Source: Allofranklinella schreckenbergeri
GTDB lineage: Bacteria > Pseudomonadota > Gammaproteobacteria > Burkholderiales > Burkholderiaceae_C
NCBI RefSeq assembly: GCF_003703475.1
Contig: NZ_RDQM01000008.1
Location: 96,016-160,015, forward strand
Length of the DNA stretch: 64,000 bases
Reading direction: 5' to 3'
Shown: in pieces, positions 1-7,628 of the stretch
How positions within the stretch are numbered: the first letter of the stretch is position 1
Layout: every line of letters begins with the position of its first letter
Made by a program: the position numbers and the translations under genes
The notes under the pieces: generated by a model
The model's database searches: none
What the model saw: the letters and a program-made list of their open reading frames with translations, nothing else
What the model was told of the DNA's origin: nothing

Positions 1-75
1 ATCAAAAGCAAAGAAATACACCTATTTCGGCAACACAGGAAATAAGTCCAATTTTCTTTGAATTGCAAATTATGC
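1..75 (-). repeat. AT-rich interspersed palindromic element, copy 1
   Basis: This is the first of fourteen related intergenic elements. It shows the left arm (ATCAAAAG..AAGAAAT), the core in reverse orientation (TTTCGGCAA) and a right arm ending TTTGAATTGCAAATT. The window may cut its outer left end. It lies before the terminator that ends at about 286. Confidence 0.8.
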
Positions 76-348
76 ATTTGGGAAGATGCCACCCTACTGA
101 GCCCTCCCCGGCCTGAATGCAGGCCAAGCATGCTTGAGGGACCCGATGGGGAAAATCGCGCGCCAAAGGCGCAGGCCGATTTTCAAGCTGCCTTCCCTGC
201 GCAAAAGGAAAATGCCGCAAAAACCCCATTCCGAAAATAAGGCGCAAAAAGAAAACCCAGGCCAAACACAAGCCTGGGTTTTTTGATTTTTCTGTTTTGA
301 ATCAGCTCAAATCGCCATAAGCGAAGCGCCGTGCACAACTGGCCCTAT
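76..348. other. Intergenic stretch with no convincing gene
   Basis: This gap lies between repeat copy 1 and the stop of the rhodanese gene. Short open frames exist on both strands but start with TTG or have no ribosome-binding site and no family resemblance. It contains a short GGCCTG-N4-CAGGCC hairpin near 110-125 and the strong terminator at 252-286. I see nothing else in it. Confidence 0.5.
252..286. terminator. Rho-independent terminator, probably bidirectional
   Basis: An 11-bp stem (AAAACCCAGGC / GCCTGGGTTTT) encloses a 9-nt loop. It is followed by a T-rich run on the plus strand and, on the minus strand, by the complement of an A run. It probably ends the minus-strand rhodanese transcript and any plus-strand transcript entering from the left. 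Confidence 0.8.
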
Positions 349-750
349 TCAAAACTGAATCCAAGGCAAGCCCCGGTAACGCCAGCCATTTTGCGTGCCG
401 CGATGGCCATTTCTATCCAAACTGCCTTCAAAACCTTCCAGAATATTAAAAGCCTCGAATCCCAATGCCGCTGCACGCGCAGCGGCCGCCACCGAGCGAC
501 CGCCACTGCGGCATAACATCAGGATTTTCTTGTCTGGCGGTGCCGCAGCGCGCAATTGCGCATCAAAATCGGCGTTAAATGCCATGTCAGGCCACTGGCT
601 CCAAGGCACTGAGCGCGCGCCAGGCACCTGACCAACCCACACCAACTCAGCATGGGTGCGCACGTCAATGATGACGGCCTGGCCCGCCATCGCCCACTGC
701 CAAGCCGTCTCTGGGGTGATGTCGCCCGCGTAGGGCGCGGCATCCATCAT
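349..750 (-). CDS. Rhodanese-like domain protein
   Basis: This is a single-domain rhodanese (sulfurtransferase fold) of 133 residues, the usual size for one-domain members. The active-site loop CRSGGRS is intact, with the catalytic Cys at residue 80, and the upstream VIIDVRTHAE strand at about 27-36 is typical. Such proteins carry a persulfide on the Cys, but the physiological acceptor here is unknown. No signal peptide is visible, so it is probably cytoplasmic. Two consecutive ATG codons can serve as the start. It lies 25 bp downstream of the GNAT gene on the same strand and may be cotranscribed with it. The terminator at 252-286 follows. Confidence 0.85.
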   Translation of the reverse strand: MMDAAPYAGDITPETAWQWAMAGQAVIIDVRTHAELVWVGQVPGARSVPWSQWPDMAFNADFDAQLRAAAPPDKKILMLCRSGGRSVAAAARAAALGFEAFNILEGFEGSLDRNGHRGTQNGWRYRGLPWIQF

Positions 751-775
751 GGCCTGTGCGCCTGTCGCCTTGGCC

Positions 776-1303
776 TCAGCGGCCCGTGGTCAGCGAGCGC
801 TTGAAGCGGATTTCCTCCAGCTTCGTGCCACCAATGCTGGCGATCTTGGCACTGCTGACTTCACGCTCGAAACCTGCGGTTTCATGGAATTTCAGGGCGC
901 GTTCGTTGTGCAGGGGCACCCAGGCGGTGACATTGGTGCAACCTTCTTCGTGCAAGCCCTCGCGCGCGGCGTCCCATAATGCAGCGCCCACGCCTTTATT
1001 CCAGTGGTTGGGAGCGATATAAATGGCCCAGATTTCACCCGTCGTCGGGCGCGTTTTTTCATCGCGCGAGCGGTCAAAACCGACAAAGCCGACGATTTTG
1101 TCGTTTTCCACCGCGACTTTCACTTGCGGCTCGCAATATTCAATGGCTTCGCGCCAATAAGCGACACGTTTTTCAACAGTGACCGATTTGAGGTGTTCGT
1201 CTGGAACCACGCCTTTATAAGCGGCCTGCATGGCGGCAGTATGGATTTGGGCAATGGCTTTAGCGTCGCGCAGCGTCGCGGGTCGAACCACGATAGTAGA
1301 CAT
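776..1303 (-). CDS. GNAT family N-acetyltransferase
   Basis: This 175-residue protein has the GNAT fold signature. The acetyl-CoA pyrophosphate loop (N-K-G-V-G-A) lies at about residue 100 after a hydrophobic beta strand, and motif B (ALKFHETAGFE) comes towards the end. The substrate cannot be read from the sequence; it could be a small molecule or an N-terminal amine. The frame stays open upstream to 1507, but the ATG at 1303 gives the normal family N-terminus (MSTIVVRPATLRDA), so I start there. No clear Shine-Dalgarno sequence precedes it. The rhodanese gene follows closely. Confidence 0.85.
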   Translation of the reverse strand: MSTIVVRPATLRDAKAIAQIHTAAMQAAYKGVVPDEHLKSVTVEKRVAYWREAIEYCEPQVKVAVENDKIVGFVGFDRSRDEKTRPTTGEIWAIYIAPNHWNKGVGAALWDAAREGLHEEGCTNVTAWVPLHNERALKFHETAGFEREVSSAKIASIGGTKLEEIRFKRSLTTGR

Positions 1304-1557
1304 AGCAGTATTGAGAGGGGGAGAAAAAGAAACAGTGGTTGCGAAAAGCGGCGTATTCTGCACCCAAGCCCCTGTAAATATCAAGTGGTGAAACGGCTTG
1401 ACAGACGAAACCAAGTGGCATTCATCGGGGGGCTTGCCATACGCCTGGATTTGCGCCAGCCCCCCTTTTTCACAAGGCTTGCAGGGCTTTTTACGGTAGC
1501 GCCACAAGCCCCAAAAGCGCGGATCGGGATGGCCCGCAGCCAGGCTGCTGGCCGCGC

Positions 1558-2358
1558 TTATTCATCCATCATTTCGCGCAGCTTTTGCAGTTCGCTGGCC
1601 CCTTGGCCTGGCCCTTCATGCCCGCCTTGGGGCGCGTCCTGGCGCGAGGCGGCGCTGGGCGCTGTCGGCTGGTTTTGGCGCAGTTGCTCCAGCGCTTGCC
1701 ACAAGCGCTGGATTTGCTCCTCCGACTGTGCAGCCGTATCGATCAAGCCTTTGAGCGCCTGCGAAACGGGATCATCGCTTTGCGTGACGCCGTAAGCGCT
1801 AAAGCCCATGCGGGCGGATGCCTCCTCCCGGCGCTGATCGCTTTCTGCGTGGATGATGCGCGCTGGATTGCCCACTGCGGTGGCACCGGCAGGCACCGGC
1901 TTGGTAACTACGGCGTTGCTGCCAATCTTGGCGCCTTCGCCCACCTCAAAACCGCCCAGCACTTGCGCATTGGCGCCGATGATGGCGCCCGCGCCAATGG
2001 TCGGGTGGCGCTTGCTGCCTTTGTGCAAAGAGGTGCCGCCCAGCGTCACGCCTTGGTAGATGGTGACGCCGTCGCCCACTTCAGCCGTCTCGCCAATGAC
2101 CACCCCCATGCCGTGGTCGATAAACACCCCTTGCCCCAATTGCGCGCCCGGGTGGATTTCAATGCCCGTCACCATGCGGCTCAGGTGTGAGGTGAAGCGC
2201 CCCAGCCATTTGAGGCCACGCAGCCAAAACCAATGAGCGAGGCGATGCATCCAAATCGCGTGCAAGCCTGGGTAACAGGTCAACACCTCCCAAGCGTTGC
2301 GCGCGGCAGGGTCGCGCTCAAGAATGCATCGGATATCGGCTCGCAGGCGAGAAAGCAT
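1558..2358 (-). CDS. cysE: Serine O-acetyltransferase
   Basis: CysE acetylates L-serine with acetyl-CoA, the first committed step of cysteine synthesis. The protein has an N-terminal helical part (1-60) and then left-handed beta-helix hexapeptide repeats with the [12 protein letters not shown] block. The catalytic His is about residue 82, and the loop [13 protein letters not shown] lies at 107-119. It is the short EpsC-like type, with Glu in GIEIHPG where E. coli CysE has Asp; that is common in this subgroup. The C-terminal 75 residues are Gln/Ala-rich and probably disordered, giving 266 residues overall. A cysteine synthase gene lies in the same window at 35 kb but is not linked. Confidence 0.93.
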   Translation of the reverse strand: MLSRLRADIRCILERDPAARNAWEVLTCYPGLHAIWMHRLAHWFWLRGLKWLGRFTSHLSRMVTGIEIHPGAQLGQGVFIDHGMGVVIGETAEVGDGVTIYQGVTLGGTSLHKGSKRHPTIGAGAIIGANAQVLGGFEVGEGAKIGSNAVVTKPVPAGATAVGNPARIIHAESDQRREEASARMGFSAYGVTQSDDPVSQALKGLIDTAAQSEEQIQRLWQALEQLRQNQPTAPSAASRQDAPQGGHEGPGQGASELQKLREMMDE

Positions 2359-2590
2359 GGCTGGCCCTATAAGGGAAAAAGGCCGCGATTATCGCAAACC
2401 GGCCAGCCCCCTTCAGGGCCTCGCCCATCCGTGAGAAAATGCCCCGCTTTGCCCGGGCGCGCCATGGCGCCGCGCGCAGGTTTTCCCCCTCTCCTAACGC
2501 GGCCTCCCATGCACGAAGCCACGCAATGCACGCCGGGCGCCGGGCGACTTGCATCGCCCCAATGCTTGGGCCGTCCCGCCCCTTTCTGGC

Positions 2591-3298
2591 ATGACCGAAT
2601 CCACCGCATCCCTCCCCTGTGCCAAGCCCCGCCTGGCGCTATTCGATCTGGACCACACCCTGCTGCCCATCGATTCCGACTACGAATGGGGCCAGTTCAC
2701 CGCCCGCCAGGGGCTGGTTGATGGCCCCGACTTTGCCCGGCGCAATGCGGAGTTTTTCCAGCAGTACAAAGATGGCACGCTGGATTTGGCGGAATACGTG
2801 CGCTTTGCCACCGAGGCCATTCGCCGCATCGGCCCTGAAGCCGCCGCCCAGGCCCATCACCAGTTCATGGCCGAAGTCATCGCGCCGGCCTTGCTGCCGC
2901 CCGCGCTGCAACTGCTGGAGCAGCACCGCGCAGCGGGCGATACGCTGCTGATCGTCACTGCCACCAACCGCTTCGTCACCGAGCCCATCGCCCAGGCCCT
3001 GAACGTGCCCGAGCTGCTGGCCGTGGAGCTGGAGCGCGATGCCAGCGGCTGGTACGACGGGCGCATCGCAGGCGTGCCCACCTCGCGCGCGGGCAAAGTC
3101 ACACGCGTGGCGCAATGGCTGGCCGAGCGCGGCTGGGATTGGGGCGATGTGCACACCACCTTCTACAGCGACTCCAGCAACGACTTGCCGCTGCTGGAGA
3201 AAGTGGACACCCCGATCGCCACCAATCCCGACGAGCGCCTGCGCCAGCACGCCCTGGCGCGCGGCTGGCGCATTCTGGATTTATTCACCAAGACATGA
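2591..3298 (+). CDS. HAD-IB family phosphatase (SerB-like)
   Basis: This 235-residue protein has all the haloacid dehalogenase motifs. Motif I is FDLDHTLL, with the nucleophile Asp at about residue 19 and the acid/base Asp at 21. The IVTATNRF strand is motif II and YSDSSNDLPLL is the metal-binding motif. The small alpha-helical cap places it in subclass IB with phosphoserine phosphatase. Close homologues next to pcnB in Burkholderiales are annotated only as HAD family hydrolases, so the substrate is not assigned. The ATG at 2591 was chosen over an earlier in-frame ATG at 2549 because it gives the normal N-terminus. Its TGA overlaps the pcnB start (ATGA), so translation is probably coupled. 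Confidence 0.88.
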   Translation: MTESTASLPCAKPRLALFDLDHTLLPIDSDYEWGQFTARQGLVDGPDFARRNAEFFQQYKDGTLDLAEYVRFATEAIRRIGPEAAAQAHHQFMAEVIAPALLPPALQLLEQHRAAGDTLLIVTATNRFVTEPIAQALNVPELLAVELERDASGWYDGRIAGVPTSRAGKVTRVAQWLAERGWDWGDVHTTFYSDSSNDLPLLEKVDTPIATNPDERLRQHALARGWRILDLFTKT

Positions 3299-5013
3299 TC
3301 AAGCAATTCATCGACAAGCTGCTGGGCAAACGCCGCACAGGCGCCGCCACTGCCGCCCCGCGCGCTAGGCGCAGCCCTGCTGCGGCCAAAGCCTCGGCTG
3401 CGGGCCACCCCCTGGGCCAACGCAACGAAGTGCCCGCACGCGCCCACGGGATCGATCCCACACTGGTGGATCGGCGCGCACAGGAAGTCGTGCACACCCT
3501 GCAAGATGCAGGCTATGAGGCCTACATCGTCGGCGGCGCGGTGCGCGACCTGTTGCTGGGCCTGCGCCCCAAGGATTTCGACGTCGCCACCAACGCCACG
3601 CCCGAGCAGGTCAAAAGCCTGTTCAGGCGCGCCTTCATCATCGGGCGGCGCTTTCGCATCGTGCACGTGGTCTTTGGGCGCGGGCGCGAGCACGAAGTCA
3701 TCGAAGTCACCACCTTTCGCGGCTTTACCGACAACGCCAGCGCCGAGCGCGTGCATGGCAACGAAAAAACCAGCCGCCAGGCCCTGGCGGGCGTGCGCCA
3801 CGCCGTGGACAGCAGCGGGCGCGTGCTGCGCGACAACGTCTGGGGCAGCCAGCAAGAAGATGCCGCCCGGCGCGACTTCAGCATCAACGCCATGTACTAC
3901 GACCCGCGCTCGCAAACCGTGGTCGATTACCACGGCGGCATTGACGACGCCCGCCAGCGCACCATCCGCATGATCGGCAACGCCGAGACACGCTACCGCG
4001 AAGACCCCGTGCGCATGCTGCGCGCCATCCGCTTTGCCGCCAAGCTCGACGCGCTGGGCTTCACCCTCGACAGCGCCACCGCCCGCCCCATCGCCCTGCT
4101 GCTGCCGCTGCTCGAAGACATCCCCCCCAGCCGCATGTTCGACGAAATGCTCAAGCTGCTGCAAACCGGCCATGCCCTGGCCTCGGTAGCGCAGTTGCGC
4201 GCGCTGGGGCTGGGCCGTGGCGTCTATCCCCTGCTCGATCTGGCCGTGGCCCGCGCCGACTGGCCGCTGGTGCGCCTGGCCTTGCAAGACACCGACCGCC
4301 GCGTGGCCGAAGGCAAGCCCGTAGTACCCAGCTTCTTGCTCGCCTGCCTGCTGTGGGACGATGTGCAAACCCAATGGGAGCGCGCCCTGGCCCAGGGCGA
4401 GCACCCCACGCCCGCGCTGTCTGACGCCATCAGCGACGTCTTCGAGCGCCGCGTTGGCGAAGTCTCCGGCCGCGGCAAGCTGGGGGCGGAAATGCGGGAA
4501 ATCTGGATGATGCAGCCGCGCTTTGAGCGCCGCACGGGCAAAGCCCCGCTCAACCTCATTGAGCAGCCGCGCTTTCGCGCCGGGTTGGACTTTTTGCGCC
4601 TGCGCGCGCGCACTGGCGAGCCGCTGCAAGCGCTGGTGCAATGGTGGGAAGCGCTCAGCCTGGCCGATGACGACGCCCGCGCCGATCTGCTGGAGCAAGC
4701 CCGCCTGCATAGCCAGCAAGCGGGCGGCGGCGGCAAAAGCAAATCCTCACGCCGCACGCGCAAACCCACCGCCACGCCGGATGCCGACGCTGCCGATGCC
4801 CCCAGCGCCACCTGCAACAACAGCGACGACAGCGCCCCGCATGCAGCACCGCAGGCCAACGACGCGACCGATGCCCCCGCCGCCAAAAAACGCCGCCGCA
4901 GACGCCGCAAGCCAGCCGCCCAGCGTCCCGATGGCAGTGATGGCAGCAATGGCAGCGAAGCCAACAGCGGCAACAGCCACAGCGCCGCCGGTGGAGAAAT
5001 GCCCCAACCCTGA
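3295..5013 (+). CDS. pcnB: Poly(A) polymerase I
   Basis: PcnB adds poly(A) tails to RNA 3' ends and so marks them for exonucleolytic decay. The class II nucleotidyltransferase head is clear: YIVGGAVRDLLLG (GG at about 80-81) followed by KDFDVATNA, whose two Asp residues bind metal. RNA-binding segments follow, and then a highly basic, low-complexity tail with an Arg run in the last 100 residues. Total length is 572 residues. The start overlaps the HAD stop by ATGA. In many betaproteobacteria folK comes next; here repeat copy 2 and an MFS gene follow instead. Confidence 0.93.
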   Translation: MIKQFIDKLLGKRRTGAATAAPRARRSPAAAKASAAGHPLGQRNEVPARAHGIDPTLVDRRAQEVVHTLQDAGYEAYIVGGAVRDLLLGLRPKDFDVATNATPEQVKSLFRRAFIIGRRFRIVHVVFGRGREHEVIEVTTFRGFTDNASAERVHGNEKTSRQALAGVRHAVDSSGRVLRDNVWGSQQEDAARRDFSINAMYYDPRSQTVVDYHGGIDDARQRTIRMIGNAETRYREDPVRMLRAIRFAAKLDALGFTLDSATARPIALLLPLLEDIPPSRMFDEMLKLLQTGHALASVAQLRALGLGRGVYPLLDLAVARADWPLVRLALQDTDRRVAEGKPVVPSFLLACLLWDDVQTQWERALAQGEHPTPALSDAISDVFERRVGEVSGRGKLGAEMREIWMMQPRFERRTGKAPLNLIEQPRFRAGLDFLRLRARTGEPLQALVQWWEALSLADDDARADLLEQARLHSQQAGGGGKSKSSRRTRKPTATPDADAADAPSATCNNSDDSAPHAAPQANDATDAPAAKKRRRRRRKPAAQRPDGSDGSNGSEANSGNSHSAAGGEMPQP

Positions 5014-5056
5014 GCGCCCCAGCAGCATGAGTGGCAAAGGCGCAACGCCAGCAAAA

Positions 5057-5132
5057 CCAATCAAAGGAAATTTGATACCAATACCATCAAGCCAAAATAA
5101 GGCAATTTATTTTCCTTTTGGTCGATAATAAA
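5057..5132 (+). repeat. AT-rich interspersed palindromic element, copy 2
   Basis: The left arm is AATCAAAGGAAAT, the core is a variant (GCCAAAATAAGGC), and the right arm is TTTATTTTCCTTTTGG. It lies between pcnB and the MFS gene. A TTG inside its right arm is in frame with the MFS gene but is not the likely start. Confidence 0.85.
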
Positions 5133-5141
5133 AAGCCCGTC

Positions 5142-6581
5142 ATGCCCTCGAACACCGCGCCTGTCCGCCCTGCACCCGCCTCCCGCGCCCACTATGGCGA
5201 CGGCTTGCCGCCCGGCCCGCGGCGGCGCAGCGTTTTCGTCATCTTGCTGGGGTTGACGCTGGTCGTGCTCGATAGCTCCATCGTCACCCTGGCCCTGCCC
5301 CGCATCGCCCGCACTTTCGAGACTTCCGCCTCCGCAGCCGTGTGGATCGTCACCGGCTACCAGTTGGCCGTGCTCGGCCTCATCCTGCCCATGGCCTCGC
5401 TGGGCGAGCGGCTCGATTACCGCCGCGTTTATCTCTGGGGCATGGCGGTGTTTGCCGCCGCCTCGCTGCTGTGCACGCTGGCGCAAAGCCTGTGGCAGCT
5501 TGTGGCCTGCCGCGTGCTGGTGGGCGCAGCGGGGGCGGCCATCATGGGCGTTTCGCCCGCCATCGTGCGCCTGACCTACCCTGCCGCCCTGCTGGGGCGC
5601 GGCTTTGCGCTCAACGCCACCACGGTGGCCATCGCCGCCGTCACCGGCCCCACGCTGGCCGCGCTCATCCTCTCCGCGCTGGATTGGCCCTGGCTGTTCG
5701 CCCTGAGCGCGCCGCTGGCCGCCCTCACCCTCTGGCAAGGCAGGCGCCACCTGCCCTCGCGCCCGCCGCCGGCCACGCCCCCACCCCTGGCCGCGCTGGA
5801 TTGGCTGCTCAACATCGCCACGTTCGCCCTGCTGTTTTGGGGGCTGGATCGGCTGGTGGCCCACGGCATTGGGCAAGGCGGGCTCACCGACGAAGGCTGG
5901 CAGGCCCTCGCCGCACTGGCTCTGGGACTGACGCTGGGGGCCTGGTATGTGCGCCGCCAATGGCATTTGCCCGCGCCGCTGCTGCCGCTGGATTTGCTGC
6001 GCATTCCGGTGTTTGCCCTCTCCATGTGCGCCTCAATCAGCGCTTTCAGCGCCCAGATGCTCGCCATGATCGCCCTGCCTTTCTTGAGCATGTCCATCCT
6101 GCACCACCCGCCGCTGTGGACTGGGCTGCTGGTGAGCATTTGGCCCATCAGCATCGCCCTGATTGCGCCGCTGGCGGGGCGACTGGTCGGGCGCTGGCCC
6201 GGCAGCCTGCTGGGTGCGACGGGGATGCTGATGCTCGCCACAGGCATGATCGCCCTGGCGTGGATGCCGCTGTACGCCTCGCCCTGGTGGATGGGCGCCG
6301 CGCTGGCGCTCAGCGGCGCGGGATTTGGGCTGTTTCAAACACCCAATAACCACATCATCCTCACCAGCGGCCCGCCCGAGCGCAGCGGCGCTGCGGGCGG
6401 CATGCAAGGCACGGCGCGCCTGACGGGGCAATCGCTCGGCTCTGCCCTGGCCGCTGGCGTATTCGCCTTTCTGCCCCCGCCGCACGTTCTGCAAGGCCCG
6501 CAAACCGCGTTTGCCATCGCCGCCGCCTGCGCCTTGCTCGCCGCTTGCGCCAGCGCCCTGCGCAAACGCAGCCAGCGTTAG
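5142..6581 (+). CDS. MFS transporter, DHA2 (drug:H+ antiporter-2) type
   Basis: This inner-membrane protein of 479 residues has about 14 predicted hydrophobic helices. The first helix carries the LDSSIVTLALP signature, which matches the LDxTIVNVALP motif of the DHA2/EmrB family. The family exports drugs, dyes or other amphiphiles using the proton gradient; the substrate here is unknown. The ATG at 5142 is chosen over an in-frame TTG at 5118 that lies inside repeat copy 2. No EmrA-like adaptor or regulator gene is adjacent. The stop codon is part of the left arm of the 20-bp palindrome that follows. Confidence 0.88.
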   Translation: MPSNTAPVRPAPASRAHYGDGLPPGPRRRSVFVILLGLTLVVLDSSIVTLALPRIARTFETSASAAVWIVTGYQLAVLGLILPMASLGERLDYRRVYLWGMAVFAAASLLCTLAQSLWQLVACRVLVGAAGAAIMGVSPAIVRLTYPAALLGRGFALNATTVAIAAVTGPTLAALILSALDWPWLFALSAPLAALTLWQGRRHLPSRPPPATPPPLAALDWLLNIATFALLFWGLDRLVAHGIGQGGLTDEGWQALAALALGLTLGAWYVRRQWHLPAPLLPLDLLRIPVFALSMCASISAFSAQMLAMIALPFLSMSILHHPPLWTGLLVSIWPISIALIAPLAGRLVGRWPGSLLGATGMLMLATGMIALAWMPLYASPWWMGAALALSGAGFGLFQTPNNHIILTSGPPERSGAAGGMQGTARLTGQSLGSALAAGVFAFLPPPHVLQGPQTAFAIAAACALLAACASALRKRSQR

Positions 6582-6640
6582 AGCGTGTGATGCACTTTTC
6601 GCCCCCCGCAGGGGGAGCGCAAAGTGCATCACACGCTCTA
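6579..6640 (+). terminator. Perfect 20-bp inverted repeat after the MFS gene
   Basis: A perfect 20-bp inverted repeat (arms 6579-6598 and 6621-6640, beginning TAGAGCGTGTGATG) encloses a 22-nt C/G-rich loop that has its own CCCCC/GGGGG stem. It starts at the MFS stop codon. The stem is far longer than a usual terminator and no T run follows, so it may act as a transcript stabiliser or belong to a palindromic repeat family. Confidence 0.75.
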
Positions 6641-6741
6641 GTTGTCGTTGAGATTCAGTATTGCGGCGGTGTTTTTGGTCAAAACTGTGCATCTGCGGCT
6701 TTTGCCTCGAAAAACCGCTTCGCAAACCCAATCTCAACAAC
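6641..6741. repeat. Imperfect long inverted repeat
   Basis: GTTGAGATT at 6647-6655 is mirrored by AATCTCAAC at 6730-6738. Inner segments GCGGTGTTTTTGG and CGAAAAACCGC are also roughly complementary. Together they could form an interrupted stem of about 100 bp directly after the perfect palindrome. It has no coding potential and lies upstream of bpt. Confidence 0.5.
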
Positions 6742-6770
6742 TCCCAGGATGGCGTTTGCCGATACAGCCC

Positions 6771-7499
6771 ATGACCACCCGCTCGTTCCTGCCCCTTTCC
6801 GTCACCGCACCTTACCCATGCAGTTACCTGCCCGGGGCGACGGCGCGCTCGCTGCTGGTCACACCAGGGGACGTGGTGGATACCCAGGTGTATTCGGCGT
6901 TGGTGGACAAAGGCTTTCGGCGCAGCGGCCTGTTTACCTATCGCCCCCTCTGCCAAGGCTGCAATGCCTGCCAAACCCTGCGCCTGCCCGTGCAGTCTTT
7001 TGCACCCAACCGCAGCCAACGGCGCACCTGGCTGCAGCATCAGGCGCTCACGGTGCGCATCGCCGCGCCCCGAATGCAAGCCGAGCATTACGCGCTCTAC
7101 CAGCGCTACCTGAAAGCGCGCCACAGCGGCGGGGGGATGGAGAGCGACAGCGCCAGCGATTACGAGCAGCTTTTGCTGCGCAGCCGCGTCAATACGCAAC
7201 TGGTGGAGTTCTGGGCTGCCAGCGAGCAGGGAGGCGCGCAACTGCGCATGGTCAGCGTGGTCGATGTGCTGCAACAGGGGCTGTCAGCGGTCTATACCTT
7301 TTACGACGACGCCATCAAAGGCCTGGGCACTTTCAGCATCCTGTGGCTCGTCCACTGGGCGCGCCAGTTGGGCTTGGCCTATGTGTATCTGGGCTACTGG
7401 ATTGAGGGTTGCACCAAGATGGCCTACAAAACGCGTTTTTTGCCTTGCGAAATTTTGCAAGATGGGCGCTGGGTACGCGTGGAGCGGGCCAGCGCGTAA
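6771..7499 (+). CDS. bpt: Aspartate/glutamate leucyl(arginyl)-transferase
   Basis: Bpt transfers leucine from Leu-tRNA to N-terminal Asp or Glu and so feeds proteins into the ClpAPS N-degron pathway. The 242-residue protein has the Ate/Bpt family hallmarks: an N-terminal Cys cluster (CQGCNACQTLRLPV at about 65-78), LKARHSGGGM in the middle, and the C-terminal YLGYWIEGCTKMAYKTRF block. The ATG at 6771 gives the usual start MTTRSFLPLS, while an upstream frame to 6642 looks non-coding. It stands alone on its strand between the palindromic region and the Mrp operon. No clpS or aat gene is seen nearby. Confidence 0.92.
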   Translation: MTTRSFLPLSVTAPYPCSYLPGATARSLLVTPGDVVDTQVYSALVDKGFRRSGLFTYRPLCQGCNACQTLRLPVQSFAPNRSQRRTWLQHQALTVRIAAPRMQAEHYALYQRYLKARHSGGGMESDSASDYEQLLLRSRVNTQLVEFWAASEQGGAQLRMVSVVDVLQQGLSAVYTFYDDAIKGLGTFSILWLVHWARQLGLAYVYLGYWIEGCTKMAYKTRFLPCEILQDGRWVRVERASA

Positions 7500-7628
7500 C
7501 CAAGGCGCGGCAGGCGCTTCCTCAGAACAGGCTCCCAGCCCCCTTCGCTCGCAACCCTTTGAAAAAAAAGCCATTTATGCCATTTCTTTACGGTTGGCTG
7601 AGGTGGCTGCCCGTAAAATCCGCGCCCT

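Noticed and set aside
58..240. Small plus-strand frame near the left edge
   Set aside because: It starts at a TTG inside repeat copy 1, has no ribosome-binding site and no recognisable sequence.
3163..4719. Long open frame opposite pcnB (518 codons)
   Set aside because: It is the shadow of a GC-rich real gene: composition is Gly/Ala/Gln-rich, no family is recognisable and no ribosome-binding site is present.
5118..5141. TTG start of the MFS gene inside repeat copy 2
   Set aside because: The ATG at 5142 needs no rare start and leaves the repeat untranslated.
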